Part shown: one piece after another, positions 11,085 to 21,507 of the stretch
How the letters are laid out: each line of letters starts with the position of its first letter
How positions within the stretch are numbered: position 1 is the first letter of the stretch
Assembly (NCBI RefSeq): GCF_014356525.2
Contig: NC_052504.1
Span: 67,521,883 to 67,585,882 of the forward strand
Source of the DNA: Nilaparvata lugens
Taxonomy: Eukaryota > Arthropoda > Insecta > Hemiptera > Delphacidae
Direction: 5' to 3'
Length of the DNA stretch: 64,000 bases
Translations under genes and position numbers: made by a program
Notes under the pieces: model-generated
Told to the model about the DNA's origin: nothing
What the model saw: only the letters and a program-made list of their open reading frames with translations
Database searches by the model: none

Positions 11085-11297
11085 CTGTATAGGTCCGTAG
11101 TCTGCAAGTACTTCTGACATAGCATCCAAGACTTCCTTGATAAAATGAGAAATTGAGGATCTAGGCACAGAGTAAATATCTTCCAATCTACTATAAGTAT
11201 AACCCAGAGCAAGGAATCTCAAAGTTATTTGCAGCTTCACTCTACTGGACAATGCCAGCCTCATATTCGTATCTCTTCTACCAATTATGGGGCTCAC
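11085..11297 (-). pseudogene. PIF/Harbinger HTH-like exon, copy 2
   Basis: Identical in length (213 bp) and splice signals to the exon at 3979-4191, with the same RFLALGYTYSRLEDIYSVPR segment. No nuclease exon lies downstream on the minus strand because the block ends at 10591 in Gypsy sequence. It is therefore an orphan exon created by the duplication. Confidence 0.7.
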
Positions 11298-12473
11298 CTA
11301 CAACAAAAATACATTAATCAATGTATAAATTGGCATCCATTGTGAAATCTAGAAAGTGTATAAATCACAATAAGTGTAAAAGTGTATAAAAATATAACAT
11401 TACTTCTCATGAATAAGGCTTGAATAGGACAGTATGCTGGGACAACAGTTAAACACCAGGAACGTATGTGATTCGGATTAGATCAAGTTATGAATATGCT
11501 CACACCAATAATACAGAGATATTCTATATCATTGACTTATTTAAAAAAATAATATTTACTTGAGTACAGATCCAAAATGAATAATGTTTATACATACATT
11601 AATCATACAGTAGGCTGGAACAACAGTGAGCCATCAGGAAGCTTACCTGATACAAGTTTGATCAAGTTATAAATATGATCATGCCAATAATAATAGAGAT
11701 ATTCTATATCATTGACATATTTTTTGAACATAATATTTACTTGAGGACTGATCTAAAATGAACAACAATAATACAAACATTAATCATAAGTAGCCTATGT
11801 CCCAAAATGAAAATTCATATAGGTAGTAGACAATGGAATTATTAATAATTCCAGCTTCTTTGCCACGATAATCACCAGTAACATCACTAAAACAAAGTTA
11901 TCGCCATTCCTAAATTTGAGGCTAATTACAAAAGACTGCATGCTGCCCTCATTGAGAAGAAAGCGGTTTTAGAAAACTAGTCTGAGGCAAACAGTTACTA
12001 AAGTTTCTTGGCGTATCCTTGGCGAGTTTTTACCAAAATTAGACCACAACTCTTAAGGTGAAATTCCCTAGAGGCGTTCTAGGTTTGGCGCAGTCAAGAC
12101 TGCTTATAGCTGCGAGCTCTCTGCTTGCTTAAAGCTGCACTGCTCGAGCAGTGCTGCTAGAACGCCTCTTAGGAATTACACAATGTGCAGCACTGCATTA
12201 AATGTCATTTAATGTGCAATTACTTAGAGGAGTCTCGAGACGCGCGGCTATAAGCAGGCATGTCGAGACGCGTGGAGAGCCGTCACGGCTAGAGCACACG
12301 AATAAAATAATTCAAATAAGGTATAAATTCATTAAATTTAATATGAATCGTAAAAGCAATATGGTAGCCAACACTGTTAGATTCTTGTCAGCTCCATACA
12401 TGGAGCTGAAAAGAGTCCAAAATCAACCTCCTGGCCTGGTTTCATAGAAGAGGACAAGTCCTGAAAATGTGGT

Positions 12474-13760
12474 AAGAATGGTGAAGGGCTACAAGATTTC
12501 CCACAGTCAAGATATATTTGGTATTTCTAGTTACATTTTAACAGCCATTGTGGATGTTGTGGCAGCTTCTTTGTCCGATCTCATTAATGCCTGTCTCATT
12601 GAGGGGGTTTTTCCAGACGAGCTGAAACAGTGAAGGAATGTCCCAATATACAAGAAAGGAGATCCTAATCTTTTGGCAAATTTCAGACCAGTTTCCATTG
12701 TCTCTATATTTGGTAAAGTCATAGAGTCTGTAATGAAGGAACAACCACTTTGAGAGTGATGAGTTATTTGTGGAGAGTCAAAATGGTTTTTGCAGGGGCA
12801 AATCTACCACTATAGCTGTAATGTATCTTGTTCGGGCTGTTTTGATGGCATTGGTGCTATGTGATTTGAGTAAAGCCTTTGATTGCGTATCACACACTTT
12901 TCTGCTACAGAAACTAAAGTGGAGTTGTGTAGTGCTCAACAATCTACAGAACAGAAATCAGATTGTGAAGGTGGAAAAGGCACAGTCGGCTAAGCTTGAT
13001 GTGCTTCATGGAATCCCACAAGGATCAGTGCTGTATGCCGATGATATAACCCTGTTGGCTAGGGAAAGAAGTATAGGACAGGTCCAGGTGGAGGGTGAGC
13101 GATTCCTTACTGTAGCTCAAGGTTGGTTCAGAGAAAATAGGCTTCAGTTGAACGAGGACAAGACAAAAAGCCTAATATGTATGTTGAAAAAGGCTAGACC
13201 TGTAAGTACATGCTCAGTTAAATTACTTGGGTTTTGGATAGATCCCAAGCTGACATGGAACGAGCATACGCGTATATCTCAAATAGACATCTATCCCATC
13301 AGACTATTTTGTTACCGCCTACCATGCCTTATTCCATAGTAATGTAACCTATGGAATTCTAATGTGGGGTCATGCAGCAGGGATGAGAAGAGTAACTTAT
13401 TGCTGCTGCAAAATTCTGAATTTTTGGCAGTTCGGATTTTTTGTCATCTGTGGGAAGAATTGAGCACTGCAGACCACTGATCTCGGCTCTTAACATATTG
13501 ACCGTCTATAGTCAGAATGTATAATTGAATCTATGCATGTAAAGGAAAGCATTGGAAGGAATGAACAAAGGTGCGACTCACCACCACCAAACCAGATAAG
13601 CAAGGAACCTTGGCATCTCAAGATGTAGAGTTTCAAGAACTCAGGGATCATTTCCAATGTTGGCGCTGAAGCTCTTCAATTTCCTGCTTGACGAGATAAG
13701 AAGGCTGGGTTATTTCGACTTCAAGAGAAGGATGAGATGAAAGCTGGCATCCAATCCTCT
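12474..13760 (+). pseudogene. LINE ORF2 (RT and C-terminus), copy 2
   Basis: This carries the same RT as 5370-5928 and continues past it. After GIPQGSVL the sequence jumps directly to YADDITLLARE, so the usual GPLLF-LYINDL segment is deleted. Then come LNEDKTKSLI and LLGFWIDPKLTWNEHT. After frame changes near 13330, a typical LINE C-terminal block appears at about 13600-13740 (LALKLFNFLLDEIRRL). Stops and frameshifts make it inactive. Clade is uncertain, Jockey- or CR1-like. Confidence 0.8.
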
Positions 13761-14067
13761 ATACTCTATTTTGGGAGTCAAGCACCTCCACAGCATGAAT
13801 GACCATGTAGGTTATTTTTATTGAGAATTACGATACTGCCTATCCGGAAACCCCAGTCATTGGCAACAACCTCAAGTATTCAAGTATGGAAGAGTTCATT
13901 TATGACGAGGGGACTGCGACCGATAAAAATAAGGCCTAAGCAACATTGGCACAGCCTATCCAGCGACAACTGGTCAACGGCAACGTAGCGGTAATAAGAC
14001 CTTTTCACTCTATGTGAGTTTCAATGATGGATTCTGCGGCTAATTTTAACTAAAGTGTACCCTATGA
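12561..14067. repeat. 1.5 kb tandem duplication, unit A
   Basis: Starts at GGCAGCTTCTTTG and ends before the same GGCA at 14068. It spans most of the broken LINE ORF2 and about 300 bp beyond it. Unit B follows immediately. The 4 bp GGCA at the junctions is consistent with microhomology. Confidence 0.9.
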
Positions 14068-15583
14068 GGCAGCTTCTTTGTCCGATCTCATTAATGCCTG
14101 TCTCATTGAGGGGGTTTTTCCAGACGAGCTGAAACAGTGAAGGAATGTCCCAATATACAAGAAAGGAGATCCTAATCTTTGGCAAATTTCAGACCAGTTT
14201 CCATTGTCTCTATATTGGTAAAGTCATAGAGTCTGTAATGAAGGAACAACCACTTTGAGAGTGATGAGTTATTTGTGGAGAGTCAAAATGGTTTTTGCAG
14301 GGGCAAATCTACCACTATAGCTGTAATGTATCTTGTTCGGGCTGTTTGATGGCATTGGTGCTATGTGATTTGAGTAAAGCCTTTGATTGCGTATCACACA
14401 CTTTTCTGCTACAGAAACTAAAGTGGAGTTGTGTAGTGCTCAACAATCTACAGAACAGAAATCAGATTGTGAAGGTGGAAAAGGCACAGTCGGCTAAGCT
14501 TGATGTGCTTCATGGAATCCCACAAGGATCAGTGCTGTATGCCGATGATATAACCCTGTTGGCTAGGGAAAGAAGTATAGGACAGGTCCAGGTGGAGGGT
14601 GAGCGATTCCTTACTGTAGCTCAAGGTTGGTTCAGAGAAAATAGGCTTCAGTTGAACGAGGACAAGACAAAAAGCCTAATATGTATGTTGAAAAAGGCTA
14701 GACCTGTAAGTACATGCTCAGTTAAATTACTTGGGTTTTGGATAGATCCCAAGCTGACATGGAACGAGCATACGCGTATATCTCAAATAGACATCTATCC
14801 CATCAGACTATTTTGTTACCGCCTACCATGCCTTATTCCATAGTAATGTAACCTATGGAATTCTAATGTGGGGTCATGCAGCAGGGATGAGAAGAGTAAC
14901 TTATTGCTGCTGCAAAATTCTGAATTTTTGGCAGTTCGGATTTTTTGTCATCTGTGGGAAGAATTGAGCACTGCAGACCACTGATCTCGGCTCTTAACAT
15001 ATTGACCGTCTATAGTCAGAATGTATAATTGAATCTATGCATGTAAAGGAAAGCATTGGAAGGAATGAACAAAGGTGCGACTCACCACCACCAAACCAGA
15101 TAAGCAAGGAACTTGGCATCTCAAGATGTAGAGTTTCAAGAACTCAGGGATCATTTCCAATGTTGGCGCTGAAGCTCTTCAATTTCCTGCTTGACGAGAT
15201 AAGAAGGCTGGGTTATTTCGACTTCAAGAGAAGGATGAGATGAAAGCTGGCATCCAATCCTCTATACTCTATGGTCTATACTCTATTTTGGGAGTCAAGC
15301 ACCTCCACAGCATGAATGACCATGTAGGTTATTTTTATTGAGAATTACGATACTGCCTATCCGGAAACCCCAGTCATTGGCAACAACCTCAAGTATTCAA
15401 GTATGGAAGAGTTCATTTATGACGAGGGGACTGCGACCGATAAAAATAAGGCCTAAGCAACATTGGCACAGCCTATCCAGCGACAACTGGTCAACGGCAA
15501 CGTAGCGGTAATAAGACCTTTTCACTCTATGTGAGTTTCAATGATGGATTCTGCGGCTAATTTTAACTAAAGTGTACCCTATG
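14068..15583. repeat. 1.5 kb tandem duplication, unit B
   Basis: Unit B differs from unit A mostly by single-base losses in homopolymers (for example CTTTTGG to CTTTGG, ATTTGG to ATTGG, GTTTTGATGG to GTTTGATGG) and by a 14 bp local repeat near 15273. The pattern suggests either a very recent duplication or an assembly duplicate with uncorrected homopolymer errors. Confidence 0.9.
14083..15290 (+). pseudogene. LINE ORF2, copy 3
   Basis: Third copy of the same LINE ORF2. A 182-codon frame from 14295 contains LCDLSKAFDCVSH, GIPQGSVL-YADDITLL and LLGFWIDPKL, with the same internal deletion as copy 2. A 68-codon frame at 15037-15243 carries the C-terminal block ISRCRVSRTQGSFPMLALK. The shared deletion shows it was lost before the tandem duplication. 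Confidence 0.8.
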
Positions 15584-15587
15584 AGGC

Positions 15588-16199
15588 ATCAAATTGAATG
15601 AAGACCTATATTATGATTGGGCCTACCTGATGAAAAGAATAAATAGTAGTCCTATTATTTCTGTAGGGCGTAAATCTAGGTTCATTGCCGTTATTCCTGT
15701 CATCAAATTTTTGGTTGGGATCGATTTAATATGTTATTTTGATCAAAAAAATTAAAAGGCGGTCACTATTGTTTTTAAAATAAACAAAGTTCAAAGTAAC
15801 ACAATTTTTCATGCATTTAACCTATATCGTGTCAGCCATGTCAGTTTTTAAAATATGATTGGTCGATACAGTATTTTATAGATGTACTGATCTGACCCCA
15901 CACCCCTACCAGCATATTATTGCTATTTAAAAGCAAAAACCTAACCTCCTAACCTACCCTTTTACATTTGATACATTAGTAAAAAACCTCAACCTGGAGC
16001 CCAACCACTTCCAGCATATTGCAATCTCAAACCAAAAACCTAACCTACCCTTTTAAACACTAATAAACATAACTCAACCAAATCTCTAACCGGCGTAATT
16101 CTAGGTCCAGAGGTGTGTGGAAAGTCTTGAAGTGAGGTTGGTGAAACTAAATTTTTTTCAATTTGTGATAATTTTATGACAGGCATAATGGCACTGGAC
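15588..16199. other. No gene seen
   Basis: About 600 bp of AT-rich sequence with runs such as CCTAACCTACCC near 15940-16050. It contains no supported ORF. The stretch at 16040-16199 in other frames is a shadow. Confidence 0.5.
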
Positions 16200-16532
16200 C
16201 TAAACCAGTCTTTCTTTCTGGTGTGAAGCATTGGAATAGATTGAATCTCTCACCTTTCTTAGAAGATTTTCAAAAAGTGCATTTGGCAATTTTAGTTGTG
16301 ACAAAAAGCTGTCAGAATTATTAAAAGATAAATCTTTTCGTAACAAAGTTGTACCTAACATTTGCCGACGTAATATATTCGACCTAACCCATATCCTTTT
16401 CTTAGGTTTTTTAGAAATTATATTATGTGTCTTTTCGATGCGCTTTTTAGGTATAAGTTGATGTCGTATTTCTATTGCTAAACTACGACAAACCTCTAAA
16501 ATACTTCTACGTAATAATTCTCTGGAAGACAT
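16200..16532 (-). pseudogene. PIF/Harbinger transposase N-terminal exon
   Basis: From ATG 16532 the minus strand encodes about 110 residues. The block KKRIWVRSNILRRQMLG leads into LRKDLSFNNSDSFLSQLKLP, FENLLRKVRDSIYSN and HQKERLV. This matches the N-terminus of Harbinger transposases (W-V-R-x3-R-R then an acidic FxxFxRM-like stretch). It stops just where the RxALSxxxRLxxTLRFLA segment should follow, so it is a lone exon or truncated copy. No nuclease domain is nearby on this strand. Expression is unknown. Confidence 0.6.
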
Positions 16533-16589
16533 TTCTTCAACTTTCAATTCTATAATTCTATGAATGATGTTTTTGTTATTGTTGCTTGT

Positions 16590-17625
16590 TTTGTTTTTGC
16601 ATTGGCACAGTATACATACAGTACGGAAACTTGGCTATACCCTGACGCCAAAATCCGCCATCTTGTTAGGAAGCGCCGCATTGTGGTAGTATTGACACAG
16701 TATACATACAGTACGGAAACTTGGCTAGTACCCTGACGCTAAAATCCGCCATCTTGTTAGGAAGCGCCGCATTGTAATAGTATTGATGGTAGGTTCGGAT
16801 CACTTCAATGATCCGGATCAATTGATCTCGTTCATTGCTACGAGCCAATCAGAAGACCAGGATTGGAACTTCCCAAGGTCACGTGACGTGTTTAGTATTG
16901 GCGTCATGTAAAAAGCATTGGTTAGATAGGCGATTGATTACAAGTTTCCATTCTGTATATTCTGTGGTATTGATGGTAGGTTCGGATCACTTTAATGATC
17001 CGGATCAATTGATCTCGTTCGCTGCTACGAGCCAATCAGAAGACTAGGATTGGAACTTCCCAAGGTCACGTGACGTGTTTAGTATTGGGGTCATGTAAAA
17101 AGCATTGGTTAGATAGGCGATTTATTACAAGTTTCCATTCTGTACTTATTATGTGGCATTGGCGTTGGGTGAACTTCCCTGACGCTAAAATCCGCCATCT
17201 TGTTAGGAAGCGCCGCATTGTAATAGTATTGATGGTAGGTTCGGATCACTTCAATGATCCGGGTCAATTGATCTCGTTCATTGCTACGAGCCAATCAGAA
17301 GACCAGGATTGGAACTTCCCAAGGTCACGTGACGTGTTTAGTATTGGCGTCATGTAAAAAGCATTGGTTAGATAGGCGATTGATTACAAGTTTCCATTCT
17401 GTATATTCTGTGGTATTGATGGTAGGTTCGGATCACTTTAATGATCCGGATCAATTGATCTCGTTCGCTGCTACGAGCCAATCAGAAGACTAGGATTGGA
17501 ACTTCCCAAGGTCACGTGACGTGTTTAGTATTGGGGTCATGTAAAAAGCATTGGTTAGATAGGCGATTTATTACAAGTTCCCATTCTGTACTTATTATGT
17601 GGCATTGGCGTTGGGTGAACGCTTA
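16590..17625 (+). repeat. Tandem copies of a dispersed repeat (family R)
   Basis: One partial and several full copies of a unit running from CCCTGACGCTAAAATCCGCC through GGTAGGTTCGGATCAC and AAGGTCACGTGACGTG to GATTACAAGTTTCC. The block 16733-17178 is repeated as 17179-17620 (about 446 bp period). Each unit contains inverted GATCC motifs (GGATCACTTYAATGATCC) and a CACGTG core. Reverse-strand relatives lie at 28325-28490 and 30000-30490. ORFs here are repeat-derived and not credible genes. Confidence 0.8.
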
Positions 17626-17730
17626 GACCAGTTATAGAATAGACACGCCCCATTGTATATTCATACTGAAAGTCGATGAAGCCATTTACTGCCAAAGTCG
17701 ATTGGCATCTACTGCCAAATCCACCCATCT

Positions 17731-17752
17731 TGACGTCACAGCAGTGACGTCA
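17731..17752. promoter_or_regulatory. Inverted pair of CRE-like sites
   Basis: TGACGTCAC, then AGCA, then GTGACGTCA: two copies of the cAMP-response-element core TGACGTCA forming a palindrome. They lie about 140 bp upstream of the THAP-type start at 17892 and could be its promoter. Binding is inferred from the motif only. Confidence 0.5.
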
Positions 17753-17891
17753 CGCATCGTATAGAAATAATAGAAACCTTTTTGAGTTTGTTGTGTAACT
17801 TACGTTTGTGGTGTTTAACTTAGGCCTAAATTGTTGTTAAACAATGCATTGTTGTTAAACATAGCTTGTTTTCCATAGCAGATTATTATTT

Positions 17892-17972
17892 ATGAAAATG
17901 GTAATCTCCTGCGCAGCATATAATTGCACTGAAGTTTTTAGGAAAAAAAGTGGAATATCTTTTCATGCATAA
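17892..17972 (+). pseudogene. THAP zinc-finger N-terminal fragment
   Basis: ATG 17892 opens a 26-codon peptide containing MVISCAAYNCTEVFRKKSG and ISFHA before a stop at 17970. This matches the start of a THAP DNA-binding domain (M-x-C-x4-C, later SFHxFP). THAP domains occur in P-element-type transposases and in host transcription factors. The expected FP and later C-x2-H are not seen in frame, so this is a frameshifted or first-exon remnant. No clear donor site was found at the stop. Confidence 0.5.
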
Positions 17973-18147
17973 GTTGAAATTTATACACATAAATATTGTA
18001 AGTTGTAACTGTAATATTATCCTTGTTTATGATGTAAGTGAACTCATTGCAGCATGACAATAAATTAGTTTTGTAGGCTGACGTACCTTATTATTTTCAA
18101 AACACATAACTTTGAAGCTGATATCACATAAAAAATTATAACTTAAC

Positions 18148-18520
18148 CAGTGGCGGATCTAGAATTTTATTTGGGGGGGGGGCCAAGGAGGGGGGGGAAC
18201 CAGCGCCGACGCCTCTAGGGGAAACCGCTAAGTCACTGTATGTGCTTCCTCTATAGTGCGCGTTTGTTTCAATGAAACCAGATAAACGGAGCGGGCAGGC
18301 AATGTAAATGTAACTAAGATATTATACAAAGTATTAAAACGTTAACGGATATCATACAATTGAAGACGTAGTAGTGGAATTAGGTCATTCTTGCCAATGA
18401 ATATACTTTACCAGCTTCAAACTAATTATATTTGTATAAAATTTACATTCTTACAAAAAAAAATTTAGGCGTTTTGGGGGGGGGCTTGAGCCCGAAAGCC
18501 CCCCCATAGATCCACCACTG
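18148..18520. mobile_element. hAT-type MITE with 8 bp target duplication
   Basis: A 373 bp element beginning CAGTGGCGGATCTAGA and ending TAGATCCACCACTG, inverted repeats typical of hAT elements. It is flanked by perfect AACTTAAC duplications at 18140-18147 and 18521-18528. The interior has G runs near both ends and no ORF. Confidence 0.9.
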
Positions 18521-18654
18521 AACTTAACTGATATCGTTTTTGCCTGTAGCTAGAAATAACCTAAAAACACCATGAATCTGAAATAGACACAATCTGAAAG
18601 TTTTCCATACGATGCGTAAGGAACTATAAAGACTTATTTATTAGGGAACTATAG

Positions 18655-18870
18655 TGTGTTAAATTCAGCAATTTGATCCAAGGGTACATCGTCAACATTT
18701 ACTTGATCAAAATCATCACATAGTTTTTTGAAGTCTTTGTTATGATCTAGGTATAATTCACATAACTTCATGGGGACTTCAAATTCGTATCTATTAGCAA
18801 GTGCAGAGATTGAGTCTTTTCAATTTATTCAGCAACGGAAAATCTGCCATTTTTTTACAAAGGAATTGAT
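18655..18870 (-). pseudogene. Unrecognised coding remnant
   Basis: On the minus strand, MADFPLLNKLK is followed after a frame change by SISALANRYEFEVPMKLCEL and, further on, CDDFDQVNVDDVPLDQ, then a stop near 18655. The amino-acid composition looks protein-like (acidic, leucine-spaced) but I do not recognise a family. It could be the 3' end of a transposase or host gene. Weakly supported. Confidence 0.25.
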
Positions 18871-19099
18871 TGCAATTACCTGCTAGAATGAGTTCCTTTT
18901 CAATAGTTTTGTATTTTAATTCCAAGTACACAGTCACTTTTAGCAGTTTTCTTTATTTTAATCACTAATTCTGTGGTAATAAAACTCAATAAACATTGTA
19001 GACAACAGTTCAAGATCAACAGAAGTGGAATGTATAGGTTATGTTGATGTACTGACAATTGACGATTGTTCAAATCGATATCTAACCTCAAACTTTTTC

Positions 19100-19700
19100 A
19101 ACTTAATGTGTAATTTTTTTTCCTACAAATAGGCCTACCTTGAAAAGTGACCATTTCTGCACTGATTGCAGGCTGCAAAGAATCACTCTTCTGCTCTAGT
19201 GCACAAAGTATTACTTTGCGTACTCCAGATTTGCAGCATGTCAATGCAAAATAGTTAGTAGGTTATATGGAGCACCAGTGCAGCAAAATCTAAATTAAGT
19301 TGGTAACTGTGGTATAGTGTGGTGGTGCACGTTATAAGAATCTTGATGGGGTGGACAACAGTGGATGACAGCAGCTGACAGCAAACAGCCGCCATTCAAA
19401 CACACATACTACATTCTATTCTATTTATTAATAATAAAATTACACAGATATACATTTGATGCATTTCAGACGATTTTACCCATAATTACCCACTTTTCAT
19501 ATTCAATGGTAACTGTAGGAAAAACTCAATGTGAAATACATTTGCAAAGTTCCTCTGCTGCACTCAAGAAACCATTCCACCCTCGCCTACAGCTCGGGTG
19601 TAAACGTTTCTTTTGGTACAGCAAACTGTCACTTTGTGCACTAGTTGCACAAATAACTAATACTCACAGTCTTTTTATACTTAAAAATATCATAGGTTTC
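19100..19700 (+). repeat. Palindrome-rich dispersed repeat, copy 1
   Basis: Shares long segments in inverse orientation with 31110-31640: CACAAAGT...ACTTTGCG, the stretch ACCCATAATTACCCACTTTT, AACCATTCCACCCTCGCC, and GCACTAGTTGCACAAATAAC. It contains short palindromic motifs with A and T triplets around a 6-8 base spacer. No conserved ORF. Confidence 0.7.
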
Positions 19701-19739
19701 TTGGTTCACTTTTATCATGGCTCAGAGGATCAGGGTTTT

Positions 19740-20210
19740 TGTTACGGCCACTGAGGTGGGTGCAATAACAAATTACTTAGTAGCTTCTACTGGTTCAGCC
19801 AGGTTGGACTGAGTGAACACTAATTGAAACGAATACACTTTTATTAATAATCGGAGGACCAGACCTACAATAAGTTGATCGAATGAATTACTCAAACAAA
19901 TAAATCAAGTTCAATACAGCAAAGCGGTGTAAAACAAAGTCTTTATAATATGAAGGCGGGAATCTCACTACACGAGGCGGAAACACAACTTGCTTAGTTC
20001 TATACTGTCTTTATGAATTATACTCATCAATGATAAGTCTCAGGTTGATATTGAAGCGGTATCACAGTAATAAAACACTTGGAGCCGATTAATCTTGTAG
20101 AGAATTGACATGAATGTAACTTGGAGCGGTGAATGATAGTTCAAATAGCTCTGTAGGGACTAGAGACAGCGCTCGTAGCGGTTACTTACCGCAACTGGTT
20201 GGCGGTAACA
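19740..20210 (-). mobile_element. Probable solo LTR (or TIR element)
   Basis: A 471 bp segment bounded by TGTTACGGCCA at the left and TGGCGGTAACA at the right. The ends invert with one mismatch and show the TG...CA form of LTRs. On the minus strand an AATAAA signal lies about 100 bp before the end, which fits a Gypsy-like LTR. No direct target duplication: the flanks GTTTT and AAAAC are inverted, extending the terminal repeat instead. LTR versus DNA-element identity is unresolved. Confidence 0.45.
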
Positions 20211-20282
20211 AAAACTTATTAAAAATATGAATAATTTGATAAACTTTCCAACTACAATCTTTCATAAACAGTAAACAATAAG

Positions 20283-20287
20283 AATAG
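20283..20287. repeat. 5' target-site duplication of BEL-A (AATAG)
   Basis: AATAG directly precedes the 5' LTR and is repeated directly after the 3' LTR at 27486-27490, marking one insertion event. Confidence 0.95.
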
Positions 20288-20942
20288 TGGTTTGGCCAGA
20301 GCATTCTTGAATTGTGGCGCCAAATCCCAGACTACAGTTCTGCCCGTAGCAGGCTTGTTTGCGCTAGTGTCGATCGTCCAGCTGTTTGGTTTGTCGAGGA
20401 GAAAAAAGCCCCAGTCATCTTGTTCTTGTTCAGTCGTCCATTTTAGTTTGTCTTGTCTCGTTGTCTTGTTGTGAAGACCGAGTTTGTAATTTGTAATGTA
20501 ATTTCAATCGGAAATTTCTTGTAGATAATTGTTTGAGTATAGTGTGTGTGAATTATAAATATAACAGCGTAAATAGTGTTGAATTGAATCCATTTGAATC
20601 TATAAAGAATCCAGTTTGAGCTTTGTTCAAAAATACAGTATACAGAGCCTGCAAGTTGAACACGGAAAACCAGCCTGGAAGCGAAAACCTATCTTTTTCC
20701 CAGATTTCTTCCCACCTTGAATCTGACCAAAACACCTAATAAAGGCTTCGAAGGGCAAGTAGACAAAATTGGATTAAATCTGGTGAGTTTTTGCTCTTTT
20801 TATTGTTCATTAATGCAGAGTTTGACTGTACCAATAACCTGGCTCAAATTGAAGACGAAATTTTGCTCCTTGTTAGTATTTGATAAATTGAATAGTAAAT
20901 TACAGTCCTCTAGTAGCTCTAGCCTGAGCTTTGTTCAGAACA
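20288..20942 (+). repeat. BEL-A 5' LTR
   Basis: 655 bp, TG...CA ends, 3 substitutions relative to the 3' LTR (a C/T near 20303, a T/C near 20718, a G/C near 20857). It contains a TATA box at 20554 and AATAAA at 20738, which suggests U3-R boundaries around 20580 and 20760. Confidence 0.95.
20554..20561 (+). promoter_or_regulatory. LTR TATA box
   Basis: TATAAATA inside the 5' LTR, identical in the 3' LTR. Its place about 180 bp upstream of the AATAAA signal fits the U3 promoter of an LTR element. Confidence 0.5.
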
Positions 20943-20946
20943 TTTC

Positions 20947-20964
20947 TGGGCCTCCGAACCGTGA
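20947..20964 (+). other. Candidate primer binding site
   Basis: TGGGCCTCCGAACCGTGA begins 4 bases after the LTR. A TGG start is expected because it pairs with the CCA end of a tRNA. I could not assign the tRNA. Confidence 0.4.
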
Positions 20965-21507
20965 TGAATTTAAATTTGTAATTTGTTGATTAATTCACAC
21001 ACATTAGATTTAAGCAATTTCGTATTTGTCCAATGTTGGCATGTTCAGAATGGTCTGATCTATGCACAACTCTAGTTTGTTGTAGCCTTGTTCTAGAGCA
21101 AGGTTTCTTGTCAATTTGTATTTGTCTGAAATTAAATTTATTTCAGTTAAAATTGAAATTTTCCTGAAACTAGGCTCATTGTGCTCTTTTCTCAGGAATT
21201 TGTTTGTTGGATTTTGTATTGTCCATTTTGTATTGTACATGTTAGTGAACGTTAATCACCTGCATGATTTTGTTTGTTCAATTCAACAAGTTATCGTTTG
21301 TTTGTGAGTTTTTGGAAGAACATTATCTAATCATATAGTTTTGTCTTCAGCAGTAACTTGTCTTGTGAATTGATAATCAAAGTTTAACTTTGATAACTTA
21401 CTAGTCGTGATTCTTCCTTCCATTTAGTTTTTGAACTCATTCTTGTTTTTTTTTTTTGTCTGTTGTTTGTATTGTCGGGGCTGAATTGTTTTGTGTATGA
21501 GTTCAGG

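Larger units (their letters stand above)
10591..13032. repeat. 2.44 kb duplicated block, copy 2
   Basis: Second copy of 3484-5928 at about 99 percent identity by eye. Beyond 13032 this copy continues into the LINE RT YADD region, which copy 1 lacks. Its left end joins the Gypsy fragment directly at TTTTCT. It carries the truncated start of the Jockey ORF1 (10591-10791, minus), the Harbinger exon, the 180 bp tandem pair (about 11433-11790) and the hairpin (12062-12177). Confidence 0.9.

Noticed and set aside
16666..17493. Several 60-95 codon ORFs in the repeat at 16.6-17.5 kb
   Set aside because: They recur only because the repeat recurs, occur on both strands, and show no protein family.
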